NCBI RefSeq assembly: GCF_000715075.1
Contig: NC_134090.1
Coordinates: 47,933,792-47,997,791 of the forward strand
From: Nicotiana tabacum
Lineage: Eukaryota > Streptophyta > Magnoliopsida > Solanales > Solanaceae
Reading direction: 5' to 3'
Length of the DNA: 64,000 bases
In this document: in pieces, positions 11,411 to 23,300 of the stretch
How the letters are laid out: the number at the start of each line of letters is the position of its first letter
Position numbering within the stretch: position 1 is the first letter of the stretch
Notes under the pieces: model-generated
Told to the model about the DNA's origin: nothing
Seen by the model: only the letters and a program-made list of their open reading frames with translations
The model's database searches: none
Made by a program: the position numbers and the translations under genes

Positions 11411-11737
11411 AAAAGATATGGAAAGTGTATGCTCCAGGACCATGGCCAGGTGCTTTATACTGCTTCAAAAACTGCTCTTCATGTATTAACTGATTCTTTA
11501 AGGTATGTAAAATGTTCTTTCATGTGTTATCCAAATTTGCTGAACTTTTAAAGTATCTCAAGTTTTCCACAGAAAATTCTTATCTGCACCTGATATATGC
11601 ACCAAAGCACTATAGTCAAATGACAGCAACTGAAATCCATGCCAACAGAAGAGTTTCTAAAGAAGAGTCCACCAGCCTGGTTTTCTACTGGTCATTTCTC
11701 AAACCATAATGGCAATCTTGTGCTACCTGTTGCTTTT
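11411..11737 (+). pseudogene. Fragment of a short-chain dehydrogenase (acyl-DHAP-reductase-like) gene
   Basis: Two blocks resemble the plant short-chain dehydrogenase group annotated as NADPH-dependent 1-acyldihydroxyacetone-phosphate reductases. Block one (about 11421-11502) encodes APGPWPG and then, one frameshift on, YTASKTALHVLTDSLR. This is the catalytic YxxxK helix, and it ends at a good donor (AAG/GTATGT). Block two (about 11632-11737) encodes KSMPTEEFLKKSPPAWFSTGHFS, like the C-terminal part, with a one-base insertion after GHFS. The Rossmann N terminus and the sequence between the blocks are missing and a SINE follows directly, so this is a dead remnant. The family assignment is from memory of its motifs. 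Confidence 0.6.
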
Positions 11738-11743
11738 TTTTAC

Positions 11744-12010
11744 GAGGGTGACGTTTGGACCAGCTTGCATGCACCTCGACTAATTCCACCTTATACTTAC
11801 AACCTCCCAGCAGCACAGGTATCAGATAACTCTACCCACCAACACTTTGGCAGATGGGAAGAAATCAACCACCACCACGCCACAGTCCCAAACAAGTTGG
11901 GATCGGCTATAAGAACCATCACTTTATTTAAGCTCAAGAGATAGGAAGAAATCACCTAGTGTTTTTTTGTCTCCCTGCTGGGAGTTGAACCAGAGACCTC
12001 ATAGTTCTTA
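11744..12010 (-). mobile_element. tRNA-derived SINE remnant
   Basis: Contains TTTGGACCAGCTTGCATGC, CACCTCGACTAATTCC, and a TGGGAGTTGAACC segment whose complement resembles a B box. The same body recurs in degenerate form at 15180-15365 and 17238-17330. The segment near 11880 (CCCAAACAAGTTGGGATCGG) is another common Solanaceae repeat piece. Probably a minus-strand SINE. Confidence 0.5.
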
Positions 12011-12100
12011 TGGAAAGAGAACGAATCCTTGATGTTGTTTGTAGTACAAGCTTCCTGCTACTCGAACAATTTAAGGCAAGAATTGTGATGGGGTGTTTCT

Positions 12101-12185
12101 AACAACAACAACAACATACTCAGTATAATCGCACAAGTGGAGTCTGGGAAAGATAGTATGTACGCACCCTTACGCGTACCTTGTG
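12101..12185 (-). mobile_element. TS-type SINE 3' fragment
   Basis: A CAA run, then a CTCAGTATAATCGCACAAG-like segment and TATGTACGCACCCTTACGC, a diverged relative of the copy at 10505-10610 in the same orientation. Confidence 0.65.
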
Positions 12186-12904
12186 CGAGTAGAGTAATAG
12201 GGTGTTTCTAAGTGACGCGCAATATCCTTCTCTTCATTCTGGAATGATGCTTGTAATCCATTGTGAAAGCAATAAGAAATGTACTTCTTGCCCAAATAAA
12301 TGTATGGCATGCTTGCCCAAATCACACGATCTTATCTTTGATATGAATATATGTATACTTCTTTACTTAATAAGTAAATATGTAGGAGAGGTATTTTTAT
12401 TTCTGCATGGTGATCAGGTCCTCCAGCAAAGACTTCAGCACCAGTCAGTTCCAATTCAACATAGTACTGTTTTCTTACTTTCAAAACAAAATCAGATGTC
12501 CGAATACCTTCTTCCACTTCCCAACTCTTATTTTAATAATCAAAACATGTTATAACCAAGTTCTGATTTTACATAAACTCTTTACCTTTTCTTGATGAAA
12601 CAGGGGTGTGACATATGTGCATTTCTATGGATTCTTTAAATGCACTACAACATTGACATAACAAATGAAAGCACCCTATTAAAAATTTGTTTCATGTCCA
12701 ATCGCTTAGTCAGGATTTGGGGTCGGGGGGTCCAACAGGCCTCTTGAGAAGTGCAAAGATGCTGCAATTCTTCTATCTGTTTTCCCTTGGCCAGTATTGA
12801 TCTCCCAAGATTAAAATCTTTGTTTTCCTCAATTGATTAGTCTTACCATTTGATAACTGACAATCACTTTTCCTTTCAATTATTATTTGTTTATTTTTTG
12901 GTTT
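12186..12904. other. Spacer with one unassigned exon-like stretch
   Basis: Mostly AT-rich. On the minus strand, 12517-12370 encodes a compositionally plausible stretch (including YYVELELTGAEVF and GGPDHHAE) that looks like a degraded exon, but I do not recognise the family. Nothing else is supported. Confidence 0.3.
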
Positions 12905-13312
12905 AGGGTTAAACACCGAGGACATAGCCCTTGATAGGAAAGTCTGGAGGTCGAGCATTAGGGTTGTAGGATAGAGTGGTAGTCGAGCTTCTCCTTCTCC
13001 ATTCCGGGGGTGAAGCGAGTTTGAGTAGGTTGGTCCTAGACGGCTTGTGGTTAATGTAGAGTTCACACTAACCTTACTGTTTTCCATAGCTCTGGACCTT
13101 AGTTGCGGGTTATTGTTATTGCATGTCATCTATTTTATGGTTTTTAGGATGCTGTCATTATTTTTCTTGTTTTATTTCCATCTTCCTGAGCCGAGGGTCT
13201 ATCGGAAACAGCCTCTCTGCCCTATCGGGGTAGGGGTAAGGTCTGCGTACACACTACCCTCCCCAGACCCCACTTAGTGGGACTTTACTGGGTCGTTGTT
13301 GTTGGTGGTGGT
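12905..13312 (+). mobile_element. LINE/SINE 3' end with TTG-rich tail
   Basis: The 13191-13312 part is a plus-strand TS-like tail: TCGGAAACAGCCTCTCTGCC, the GGGGTAGGGGTAAGGTCTGC block, CTCCCCAGACCCCAC, then GTTGTTGTTGG. Upstream, 12905-13000 encodes ACKALDRKVW-like and SIRVV-like pieces, seen commonly at the 3' end of plant LINE copies, with a GAGGACATAGCCCTTGATAG core. I treat the whole as retroposon debris. Confidence 0.55.
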
Positions 13313-13702
13313 TAAGCACCGAAAACAGATGTGTAATGGAGATAGCTGGTTATTTCTTTTACCAAGTTTATGTGAGAAGAGAAAAAAGCCACCCAAGTCC
13401 TTTTATCATGTTTAACTAGTAATACAAAATTGTCAGCAGCCTCTTAGCCGTCATGTTAGTGTTACATGTATGCTGAAAAGGAAAAACAGAAAATGAGGGG
13501 GGAAAAATTGCTGCCAAGGAACAACTATGACAACACCGGATAAAGACATCACAGATTTCTAAACAGACTTGAAGATGGAAAATTAAGCACTAATGATAAT
13601 CTATTACCTGCACTATCAGCCGCTCTTCTCTAGCATATAACACTTCATGTCCCGAAATTTGTTGTTTCTTATACGAATTTTGACAGTCAAACGAAGAGTT
13701 CC

Positions 13703-16700
13703 TCATTGTGAATGATGCGGTTGAGCATAGTACACCATCCCAGGAGGTTGCAAAGGACGGAAATTAGGAGGTAGAGCTTGCTGAGGTAATGGTACTTGTT
13801 GCTGTTGTGCTAAAGACTGCTGCTGCTGCACCATTGACAATTGTTGCTGTGTTAAAGGCACCATTGTAGTCATATACGATGGAGGTGCTGGAGGAGGTGG
13901 TACAGACGGCAAGGCGGGAATACTCCCATAACCGTAAGGGCTCACCATTCCTGCCGATGGCTGTAAATACTGCTGGGGTGTTGGATTAGGAAGTGAATGA
14001 TATTGACCCTGAGAATTTGGCATTTGACTATGCACTGTGGGATGAGGAACCAACATTGACTGATAAGGCGGAGGATTAAGTGGCTGTGCTGGCATTAAAA
14101 CATTTGAATCTGATAGAGACTTTTCTGGATGTGAAATAGAATTGTTGGTGGCTGGAAGCGATGAAGTTTTTGACAGCCCGGCAGTTTTTGCCGCCTCTGC
14201 AGCAAATGAAGAGAGGACAGATGACATGATATACTGAGAGGAGCTAGAAGCTGTAAGTTTGTCAGCTACCTCAGCTGCGATTGCTGCAGCTGTCTTCTTG
14301 TTCGTTTGTCCTGCTTTTGGAGAAGTGTCATTTGATGTAGATGTTATAGCCAAAGGCTTTGAGTCTGCCACATAATCTTCATCATCAAGATGCTTCCGCA
14401 TGTTGCTGGCTTCCCCCGCCTGTGCTTCTGCCACCTGAAAATCCAATAGATAAAGTTACTCATAATCTCAGTGCTTTGACTAAGAAATCATGCCACTTAA
14501 TCATTTAGAAAGCTAAGTACACACTTGCCCTATTTCCAATTATTGGGAAGGCGCTCAAGAAGCAATACACCTCCCTTTCCCTCTCACCGCAATACATATT
14601 GAAGTTTTTCTTCACTTCTCTTTTTCCACCATCCAACAATCTCCCCCCACCTAACCCCCCCCCCCCCCCGCAAACAAAAAAGGATAATGATAAAGCAAAC
14701 AACTAACCACAGTGTAAGAAAAATAAATTGATAAGCTTAAAACTGAAAATGAGATAAAAACCTGTATCTGAGTCCGAACATTCTCTAGTTCAGATTCCTG
14801 ACAAAATTAAGAAGCAATGAGTTGGACGATAAGTACAGCATGAAAATTTGTCAAGAACACTAAGACTAAACCAAATGGATTTATCACTTACCTGTTCATT
14901 TAGTGCTTCTTTTAACTGTGAAACAAGAGTCAATCTGTTTGCCTCAACAACTTTAAGTTTCTCAATACACTGTTTCAAAATATTTTCTTCCTCCTCCAGT
15001 TCTTTCGACAAGGTTTTCCTCTTTGGATCTTTTGCTGCACAAGAAAATATGACTCAATTCCCGTAGATAATTTAAAAGTAACAACTTTTTGGGAAAAGGA
15101 AAAAGAATGTAAAGAGATGTCTAATCTATCACTCTGTTTAAGGTCTCAGCCCCCTGTAACTTTATTCCTGTTTTTTAATCTCGGTGGTGTTTAGGCCAAC
15201 TTGCGTGTAGCTCGACTTATCCACCAGGCAGCCTATACGGACAGCAAGTACAGGTTTCTATGGTATCATGTCCACACGGCTTGGGCAGATGGATGCACAC
15301 CAAGTGTTGTAGTTGGAGTTCGAACTTGGAATCTCCACATTACTCCCATACCTCAACCTATTGGGACATAATCTAATCCTTTTTTCTGGGAAGTTATGAA
15401 AAAAAAATGGTATTTTTACACTCAGATTGATATGACTGTTTTTCTTTCAATTATTGCATTTCACTCCGCCAAATCATGACCTTCAGTATATCTTCATCAT
15501 CATTTTTTTCCATGTTGATGTTTACAAAATTCAAAGTAGCAATGGCAGCAGGTTATTATCAACATAATGGAGCAATTCAGTGCAGACATGTTAACTTTGC
15601 AGTCCAATAGAGAACCAGATTATACCTTTTGTAAGGGCCATGTCAACATCCTTTTCCATCTTTCTAACATGGTGGACAGCAGACTTGCATCTGTTCATTT
15701 CTTCGTCTTCAGTAGAATGTTCGCTGATTACCAAGTGAAATGCTGACACTATTTTTTCAGCTGTTCCTCCGACGGTCAATTTCTGGTTACAAAGCAATGG
15801 TAAGAACAAGAAGTAAAAGTAAAATAAGCAAGAGACAAACGTTAAGCAATCAGTGGACATAAACAAAAGTGCCTTATGAGGAGCATGTCACCGTTTTTAT
15901 GGACCGTGAGTCCCTTTTAACTATTCTGACAGAACGACTTCGCTTTCTTCCAAACTCTAATGGTGGTGGCAGCTGTTCTCCAAGCATTATATCCTTCAAG
16001 CTCTGCGTTCGAGATCCAAAAACTCTCCTTTCTTCCCAAATATTAACCTACAAACCATTTAAGCAAGATAATCAAACTACTATATCTCATTGCTCGATAC
16101 TGAAACAAAAGAGCTAAAGTAGGCTGCATATTTGCCTTTTGATTTGTGCCATGTTCGTCCACAAGTTAACGTTATCGAGGTCAAAGTTCAGAAGCAAAAA
16201 AGGAAGGAAGCATACCAATCTGGAAACTACATTCTTTCCATGGTCATCTCCTTTTTCGACCATCTCCTTTAGTGCTGAAGGAAGAACCTTCCAAAACTCG
16301 GTGACAAACTCATTTCCTTTACGTTTGCTGTTTTGTAGGATGTCATTTGCCAGGTACAGTAGAGGGACTTTCTGAGCCATTTCGGAACTGTGGAACTGTT
16401 TACCCCATGTTGTAACAACTAGCTCTGCTTTATCTCGGTGGAAGATGCACCAATGGGACAATGCTGCATAGAAAACCAAGATAAACGATGTTACTTAAAG
16501 GGAAACGAATATGAGTCCAAATGGAGAAGCAATAGAATATTTCCAAGTATTACCCCATCTGATGGTTTAAAAAACTCACAGCCAATATGCAACTAATGTT
16601 TTATTGATGCAACACAAATGACATCAGAAAACCCCTTTTTGTTTAATTTTCTATTCTAGCATTGCACATATTGACAGCAAAAGTGTTAAAATTGCAAGTG

Positions 16701-18258
16701 AGAAGCTTGAAGTACTCCATATGTCAACCCTAAAACGATACCTTATAACAATGGCATATGTATTTTATGATATAGTAATCACTAGTACAGACAAAATTAC
16801 TACATTAGTACTACATTTCTTAGTAAGTTAAAAGTAGGTCAGAAGACTCAACCTTCTATTGTTAATCTACTTATGGACCTCTAGGAGAAACGCAATCTTA
16901 TTCCCACCCAGATGGAGTGGGAGAAAGGTATGGTTTTTCTTTTTCCTTTTTTTATAGTTTTTTTATTCGTATTTTTGATATAGGTAAGGTGAGAGTTGGT
17001 ATAAAATGTCAACTAGTTACCGCTAAGAACTCAGAAATACACTGAAAACCTCCCGAAGAGACTGAATGAGATAACTTAACCATACAAATGCCAAAATACA
17101 ATAAAGTACACAGAAGGATGTATGAGTATGACCAATTAAACTTCCAAAAGGAAGGTCTAAGGGTTATGACTTATGAAGAATTATAATGACCAATAAAGAA
17201 ACAGTCAATAAGGATAATCTCCTCTTCTTTTTTGTGAATATGGTGGTGTCCGAGTGAACTTACACACACATCGACAATTCTAAATTAAACATCACTCAGG
17301 CACTATGTAATCAAACGAAGATCCCAGAGAAGCAAGACATCAAAACTATATCAAAATGATAAAAACACAAGTTTATCCATATCAATACTTTGTTTAATGA
17401 TCGAATTGTGGACCTTATTTAGAGCAAAAGACAAGTGAAAGCAAAAACTCAGCAAGATCGAAGCAATTGAAGCACATGCTGTCAGTTAAGTAAAACTACT
17501 GTCACTAATCTCAATGGACAATGGCAAACGCAAGGATGTATCTAAGCAGCGCTACCATTACATCTTTCCAGATCAGAGGTCAAGTCCATCTTCGCCCATC
17601 TTTTTTTTTCTAAAAAGTATGGCCTCTATACTAAAATGGTTATTTATTTTACTTCTTCAGAGTTAAACTAAATGATATTTGACTAACATTTAAAATATCT
17701 TTTCATCGTTTTGAAACTAAATATCCGCAAATTGTAGTACTTCCCTTATTATTTTAGGCATGCCTTTTATTTCTGAAAAAAAAAGTCGCCTAAATCCAAT
17801 CTAACTCCAAAAACTGGCCAAGTTGACTCAATAAGAAAATACGACAATCAATTTGGGAAAGGACTACCAGTTCAACCTAGTTCAATGTACAGATACAAGT
17901 AAATACAGAAATCAACACCAAAAGGTTACTAAATAGTAAAAATTAGACCCCATCTATCGCCATTAAACATTCCGAATGAACCTCTAAAAGAACTTATCAG
18001 ATTCATTCAAGAGAAGTGGAGGTACAAGTTCTTACTCAATTTAGTCAATTCACAAGAAAAGAACTACCAAGACCTAAATGGCACACCCGAAATTGAGTTC
18101 CAACAATATCCATTAATGAGGTAAAGAATAGGCAAGTTCAATATAAAACAGAAATACATATAAAAAAGATAAAGAAACATACTTTCAATGCACTGCTGAG
18201 TGCTGTTGAGCTTCGAAAGCTTGTCTGCAAGTATCTGCTCATTAAAAACACTATTCAT
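13703..18258 (-). CDS. CID-domain protein, RPRD1-like (RNA polymerase II CTD-interacting), 7 coding exons
   Basis: Exons on the minus strand: 18258-18183, 16463-16216, 16047-15892, 15782-15626, 15034-14892, 14797-14762 and 14434-13703. All introns are GT-AG and the phases join cleanly to 515 aa. Residues 1-130 form the CTD-interacting domain: an N-terminal MNSVFNEQILADKLSKLN helix, the LSHWCIFHRDKA and LLYLANDILQNSKRKG helices, then NIWEERRVFGS. A coiled coil follows (about 175-270, KELEEEENILKQCIEKLKVVEANRL). The C-terminal half is low-complexity: Ala-rich, then Pro/Gln-rich with PPPPAPP and two QQQQ runs. In yeast and animals such proteins bind the phosphorylated Pol II CTD and act in termination and CTD dephosphorylation; plant members are annotated ENTH/VHS or CID family. 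The 1.7 kb first intron and intron 4 hold SINE remnants. The frame is intact, so the gene is probably functional. Confidence 0.93.
15180..15365 (-). mobile_element. SINE remnant in intron 4 of the CID gene
   Basis: Shares GGTGTTTAGGCCAACTTGCG, a CTCGACTTATCCACC segment and GGCTTGGGCAGATGGATG with the copy at 11744-12010, and carries a GTTCGAAC B-box-like core. Diverged; inferred to be spliced out. Confidence 0.5.
17238..17330 (-). mobile_element. Decayed SINE fragment in intron 1 of the CID gene
   Basis: GTGGTGTCCGAGTGAACTTA and CACATCGACAATTCTAAA are distant matches to the same SINE body as at 11744 and 15180. Weak but collinear. Confidence 0.35.
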
Positions 18259-18746
18259 CTTCCCTCTTCACCACTACAAAGTTCCAATTTTTAAGCTAAG
18301 AATTTGAACAAAGTTGCAATCTTTAAACCAAGAATTTAAACAAAGTTGCAATCATTAGCCAGGAAATCAAAATGGGTTATGATAAAACCATCCAATTGAG
18401 CAAATGCTGAGAAGAAACTGACAGCAAATCTTGGTAAATTGCATTTAAAAAGTGAAGAAAACCCTAGAAACTACCCCAAAACTAATAAAATTTCCAACTT
18501 TTTTCTAACGAAAGACAAATCAAGATTGGCAAATCACAAGATTAAGCAAAAAAAAAATGGTGTTTGAAGGGGGATAACAAGGGTTTTGAATTAGGCAAAC
18601 CCCACAAAAAGGAAAGACTAAAGAAAACCCAAAGGAGGATTTGTTTGGGGTAAGTGCAACAGAGTGAAAGAATGGAACGTAATGAAGAAAAGAGGGAGGG
18701 AAGAGAGTTACTCGCACAAGGGAGATTCTTATTTCTGCGCCTATTT

Positions 18747-18756
18747 TATTTTTATA
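18747..18756 (-). promoter_or_regulatory. Candidate TATA box of the CID gene
   Basis: Minus-strand TATAAAAATA about 490 bp upstream of the ATG. A pyrimidine-rich leader (CTTCCCTCCCTCTTTTCTTC) follows 50-70 bp downstream, as in many plant 5' UTRs. No transcript evidence. Confidence 0.35.
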
Positions 18757-18759
18757 ATA

Positions 18760-20344
18760 TTTTTCATTTCTGGGTTTCATCAATCATACATAGTGCAGCA
18801 GAAAATATGGTTTCCTGTTATACCGTACTACTGCTAGGTGAACTGTCTTACCGTTTATTTTTATTTTCATTTTTTTTTTTTTTGGTTTTTAAAGAATTTT
18901 CTTCTCTTTTTTTTCTTTTGTTTAGCCGTGAGTAAGGTTTTAATGGTTTTTTAAAGATCAATCAAACCAAAACCTTGTCGAACTAAATATAAGGTTATTT
19001 AGTAAAATCAAAGGGTACGATATAAATCTATAACCATATTGAATAATTTTGATAGAATTTTATATTTTTTAAAAGAATTGAGAAGATATCAAAAGAGATC
19101 CGATTAAATTTATATGTGTAAATATATGTTGTATATTAAGCAGCAAGTCACTGAAGTATGTTCATTTTTTTTTCCCCCACTTATATCACAATCTTGGTTC
19201 TTGTTAAAGAATGAGTTTGGAGTGCATAGTCTGTATTTTTGCCTTTGCTCGTAAATCAAAATCTTGGTTGAGCATGCATATATACAAGTTCTTGTAGTGA
19301 AATTAGTACTCAACGAACTTATAGTACTCTTAATTTATACTCTAGTAATTGTGTTACTTCTGTGCAAAATATTAAAAATTAACTGAATCGTATCAATAAC
19401 GAGGAGAAACTGAGATTTATGACTGATTTCAACATGTCTACTTTAGGTTATACTCAATTAAGTAACTAAAATAGTATGGTATAAATTTCTTTAATTAACC
19501 AGCGAAACTGATTCATTGACACCCCTACCCCAAGCCCAAGCCGTGAGGGGGAAAAGTTATTGATATGTTTTATGAAAAATCATCTCATATAATTGAGCGC
19601 CCTTGGTACTGATAATTTATAAGATTACTTGAATAGATACAGGTACTTTATACCGTTCTCTTCTTTACTTCTACAAAAAAAATAAAGTAAAAGCCCATAG
19701 CTGCATAGCATTTATTAAAAAAAAATTAGATTGAGAAGCCCCATAGCATATTCATAACTGATATTATTGCAGTAAAAGACTAATAATAGTTCAGTCCACT
19801 AAAACCAAACTCATGTTGATTGTTTTACTGACTACCAATAGAAGTCATGTTTGATAACAAGTAGACAAATAGAGGCAATCAGATGCCTAGGTAGTGAATA
19901 GCAAGAAGAATCCATGAACATCTGAGCAAATTATATCAATAGGACTGCACTCTAACAAAGTACACCCCAGAAACCAAGGTTCTGCTCTGAACTACACAGT
20001 AATTATAGTTCCAGAGATAACTCCGCAAGGTTTTCCATTCGACGAGACAACAGATGCAAATATTCTAAGCTCCCAAGAACTGGGGATCTGATTCGCTGAA
20101 GAAACACAACGAGCTTTATAAGAATGTCCTTGCACGAAAAAGCTATCACGGAGCCAAGGTAACACTTGCAAAAGACAACTGTCATCGAACTAGCTTCTCC
20201 AGCAACCAAACCAGAGCTTCCTACGTGCAAGACCTGCAGACCTGCAAAGATGCAATAATATGATACTCTCTTACCATTATCTTATAGTGTAAGACTGATC
20301 CATGAGAAACCGAAGATGAGCTTAGGATAAATTATAGCCTAATT
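18760..20344. other. Intergenic region between the two host genes
   Basis: AT-rich, no supported coding frame. The right half (roughly 19750-20344) should hold the 3' UTR of the Acinus gene. The left part is the upstream region of the CID gene. No transposon ends were recognised. Confidence 0.5.
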
Positions 20345-23300
20345 CTACTGCTTGATAATCTTCCCTTGTGCCTTCAATTTTTCTGCAACTTGCTCATCAG
20401 ACAAAGGCAAATAGTAAATGCGAGGTGTTGCCTTTGTCTTTCTAAAAAGATCATCCAGAGTGACAATTGGAGGGTCGAGTTTCTCAGGAAGTGGAGGTGG
20501 TGGAAGTTTCTCAGATTGAAGTTGCTTGTTCTGCATCTGTTGCCTTGGTGATGGTTGGGGCTGGGCAGAAGGTGGGGCCGCAGCCGGGATTGTGGTCACA
20601 GGAGTTGCATGAGTTGAGGGAGATTGAGATGGTGCTTCAACCTTATCTTTCACCCCCTGGGGATCAACAAACTCAGCAACAAGTAGCTTTCCTCCATGTG
20701 GAGGCCATTGCAGGTTATATACAGCATTCCGAGTTTCTACAGCTTCTTCTACAGATGCAAACTGCACAAATTCGACAGCAAGTTAAAATTCCAAGACAAA
20801 CATGTTGTAGGAGGAAGAGAGAAAACCACAAAAATAGTGTGCTTACAGAAACAAAGCAGTGGGTCTTAATAGCGTCCATCCAGAAATTTGTCACTGTGCC
20901 CGTCTTGCTAAGTAGCTCTTGCACCGCTTTCAAGGTGAAAGGCCGCAGAAAATTCTCGATCAAGAGAGAATTAGTAGGCACTTTCGATGATGGAGGAACT
21001 GTTACAATCGACATAATAACATTATTCATACCATATACATCCAGAATATACTCATTCCACCATTAAAGAAGTGGCAACTCACCCACACGTTCTTTTGGTG
21101 GTTCCTCCTTTGCCACTGAATCAGATCTAAAGACACTACGTCTGAAAGAGGGCTGGAAAAAATCCTTGGGGGTAGTTGAGGCCACAGCATCACCTTTCTT
21201 GTTCTCAGGAATTTTAAGATCTTCTGAATTCCATTTACGCTGCCTCTTTACAGTATCATTGCTCCCCGCTGCTGTTCCTTGATCTACAGCAATACATAGA
21301 AGATAAGATTGGGGGCAGATCTAAGAAATTTCCAGAGCAATGACGTAAACAATAAGTGTCATTTATTTGATTCGCATAAAATAGCAAATGGCACTTAATC
21401 GGAACTGCATTGTCAGAAGACATTGGGAGGAATGAAATGTGAATACAGAAGTGTTCCTTGAAAAAGGAGCAACTGGTATATGCATAAAGCCTACAGCGAA
21501 TGTTTCTCCAATCTCTGTACTCATTCTTTACACTCAAAGTATCTGCTAATAGCCAGCAAAATTACAGCTAATACGATTCTTGTGACACTTTAGCAATCAG
21601 AATCCAAAAAGAGAAAATTGCTAAGTCATAATAATTGCACTATAAGAGGACATGGGAGGTATGAAATGTCAATACAAAAGTATTCCTTGAAAAAGGAGCA
21701 ACTGGGATATGCATAAAGCCTACAGGGAATGCTTCTCCAAACTCTGCACTCATCCTTTCCACTCTTAAGTATCCGCTAACAGCCAGTAAAATTAGAGCAA
21801 ATAAGATTCTTGTGACACTAGCAATCAGAATCCACAAAAGAAAACTGTAAAGCCATAACAAAGTGGTAAAGAATAGCGAAACGAATTATTGCAGAAAACT
21901 TACAATGAGGTTTTCTTTTCACAGACTTCACAACGGGACCATTGTCTTCAACATTGGTATCTATATGGGCAACTGACCTAGCATCATCCAGAGAAGCAAC
22001 AGATCCTACCCCCGTACTCGTGTTCACTTCAATTTCTTTCTTTCCATCTATTTTTTTCGCCGAGTCCAACTTAAAATAACCTAATTTACCCTCTGAAACA
22101 TCCTCCTCAGTGGAATCATCACCAGGACTTCGGTCTAATTGCAACTTCTCTGCAGAATCCCCATTGCCATCAGTCTTCATTATATCAACATATTTATCGT
22201 TTTCGTTGCCTGGTTCTTCTACAGATACTTTCTCGTCATATGGCTCTTCAACATCCATAGGTTGTGATTTTCCATCACCAGGGTCAACACTGCTTGATGA
22301 TAGCTGCACGTTATCAGGTTTAACATCTAATTCTATTTTGACATCATCAGCGATTACGTTATCCATCAGTTCTATTTTTTCATCAATTGAGACATCAGCG
22401 GAAACAGAATCAGATTTTACTTGAAACCCTAACACAGGGCTGAGCTCAGATACTTGAGTTTCCAGATTGGATGAACTGACCTTTGCCTCATCCACAGAAG
22501 AAATTGAAATGTGATTCTCCAGCTGCTCTTTTATATCCTCACTCTCATTCTGGGTTTCATATTTTTGCGAGTCTTGTCCACTTAAAGCCGTGTCAGATTC
22601 TACAACCACACCAACAGGATCACTGGTTTGCACAACACTAACTTCAGGATATTTATCGTTTTTGTTGCCTGGTTCTTCTGTAGACATTTTCTTGTCATGT
22701 GGTTCTTCAACATCCATAGTATGTGATTTTGCATCATCAGTGACATCACTGCTCGAGAATAGCTGCACCATCTCAGGTTTAACATCTAATTCTACTTCGA
22801 CATCATTAGCTATTACATTATCCTTCAGTTCTATTTTTTCATCAATTGAGACATCAGTGGAAACAAAATCAGAGTTTACTTGGAACCCTAAAACAGGGCT
22901 GATCTCAGATACCTGACTTTCCAGAATGGATAAACTGACATTTTCCTCCACTAGTAAAGAATTTGAAATGGGATACTCCAGCTGCTCTTTTAAATCCCCA
23001 CTCCCATTCTGGGTTTCATATTTTTGCAAGTCTTGTCCACTTAAAGCTGTGGCAGACTCAACACTCACACTGACAGGTTCACTGGTTTGCACAACACTAA
23101 CTTCAGCTATCTGGTCCTCTTTGGTTGGAGCACTGGTTTCCGTATCCGCAATTTGGGCTACCAGATCCTTTTCAACCATAGTAGAAATAGCACCACCAAC
23201 CGGCTCCTCAATTAAGAATTTCCCTTCATCCAATTGCACTCTGTTTTCAGCTGCATCAACCTCGCTCATTTTCTCATCCGCTTCCTTATCTGTCGTATTA

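Noticed and set aside
20003..20230. 75-codon minus-strand frame downstream of the Acinus stop
   Set aside because: It follows the stop codon in the probable 3' UTR. No domain and no good start context.
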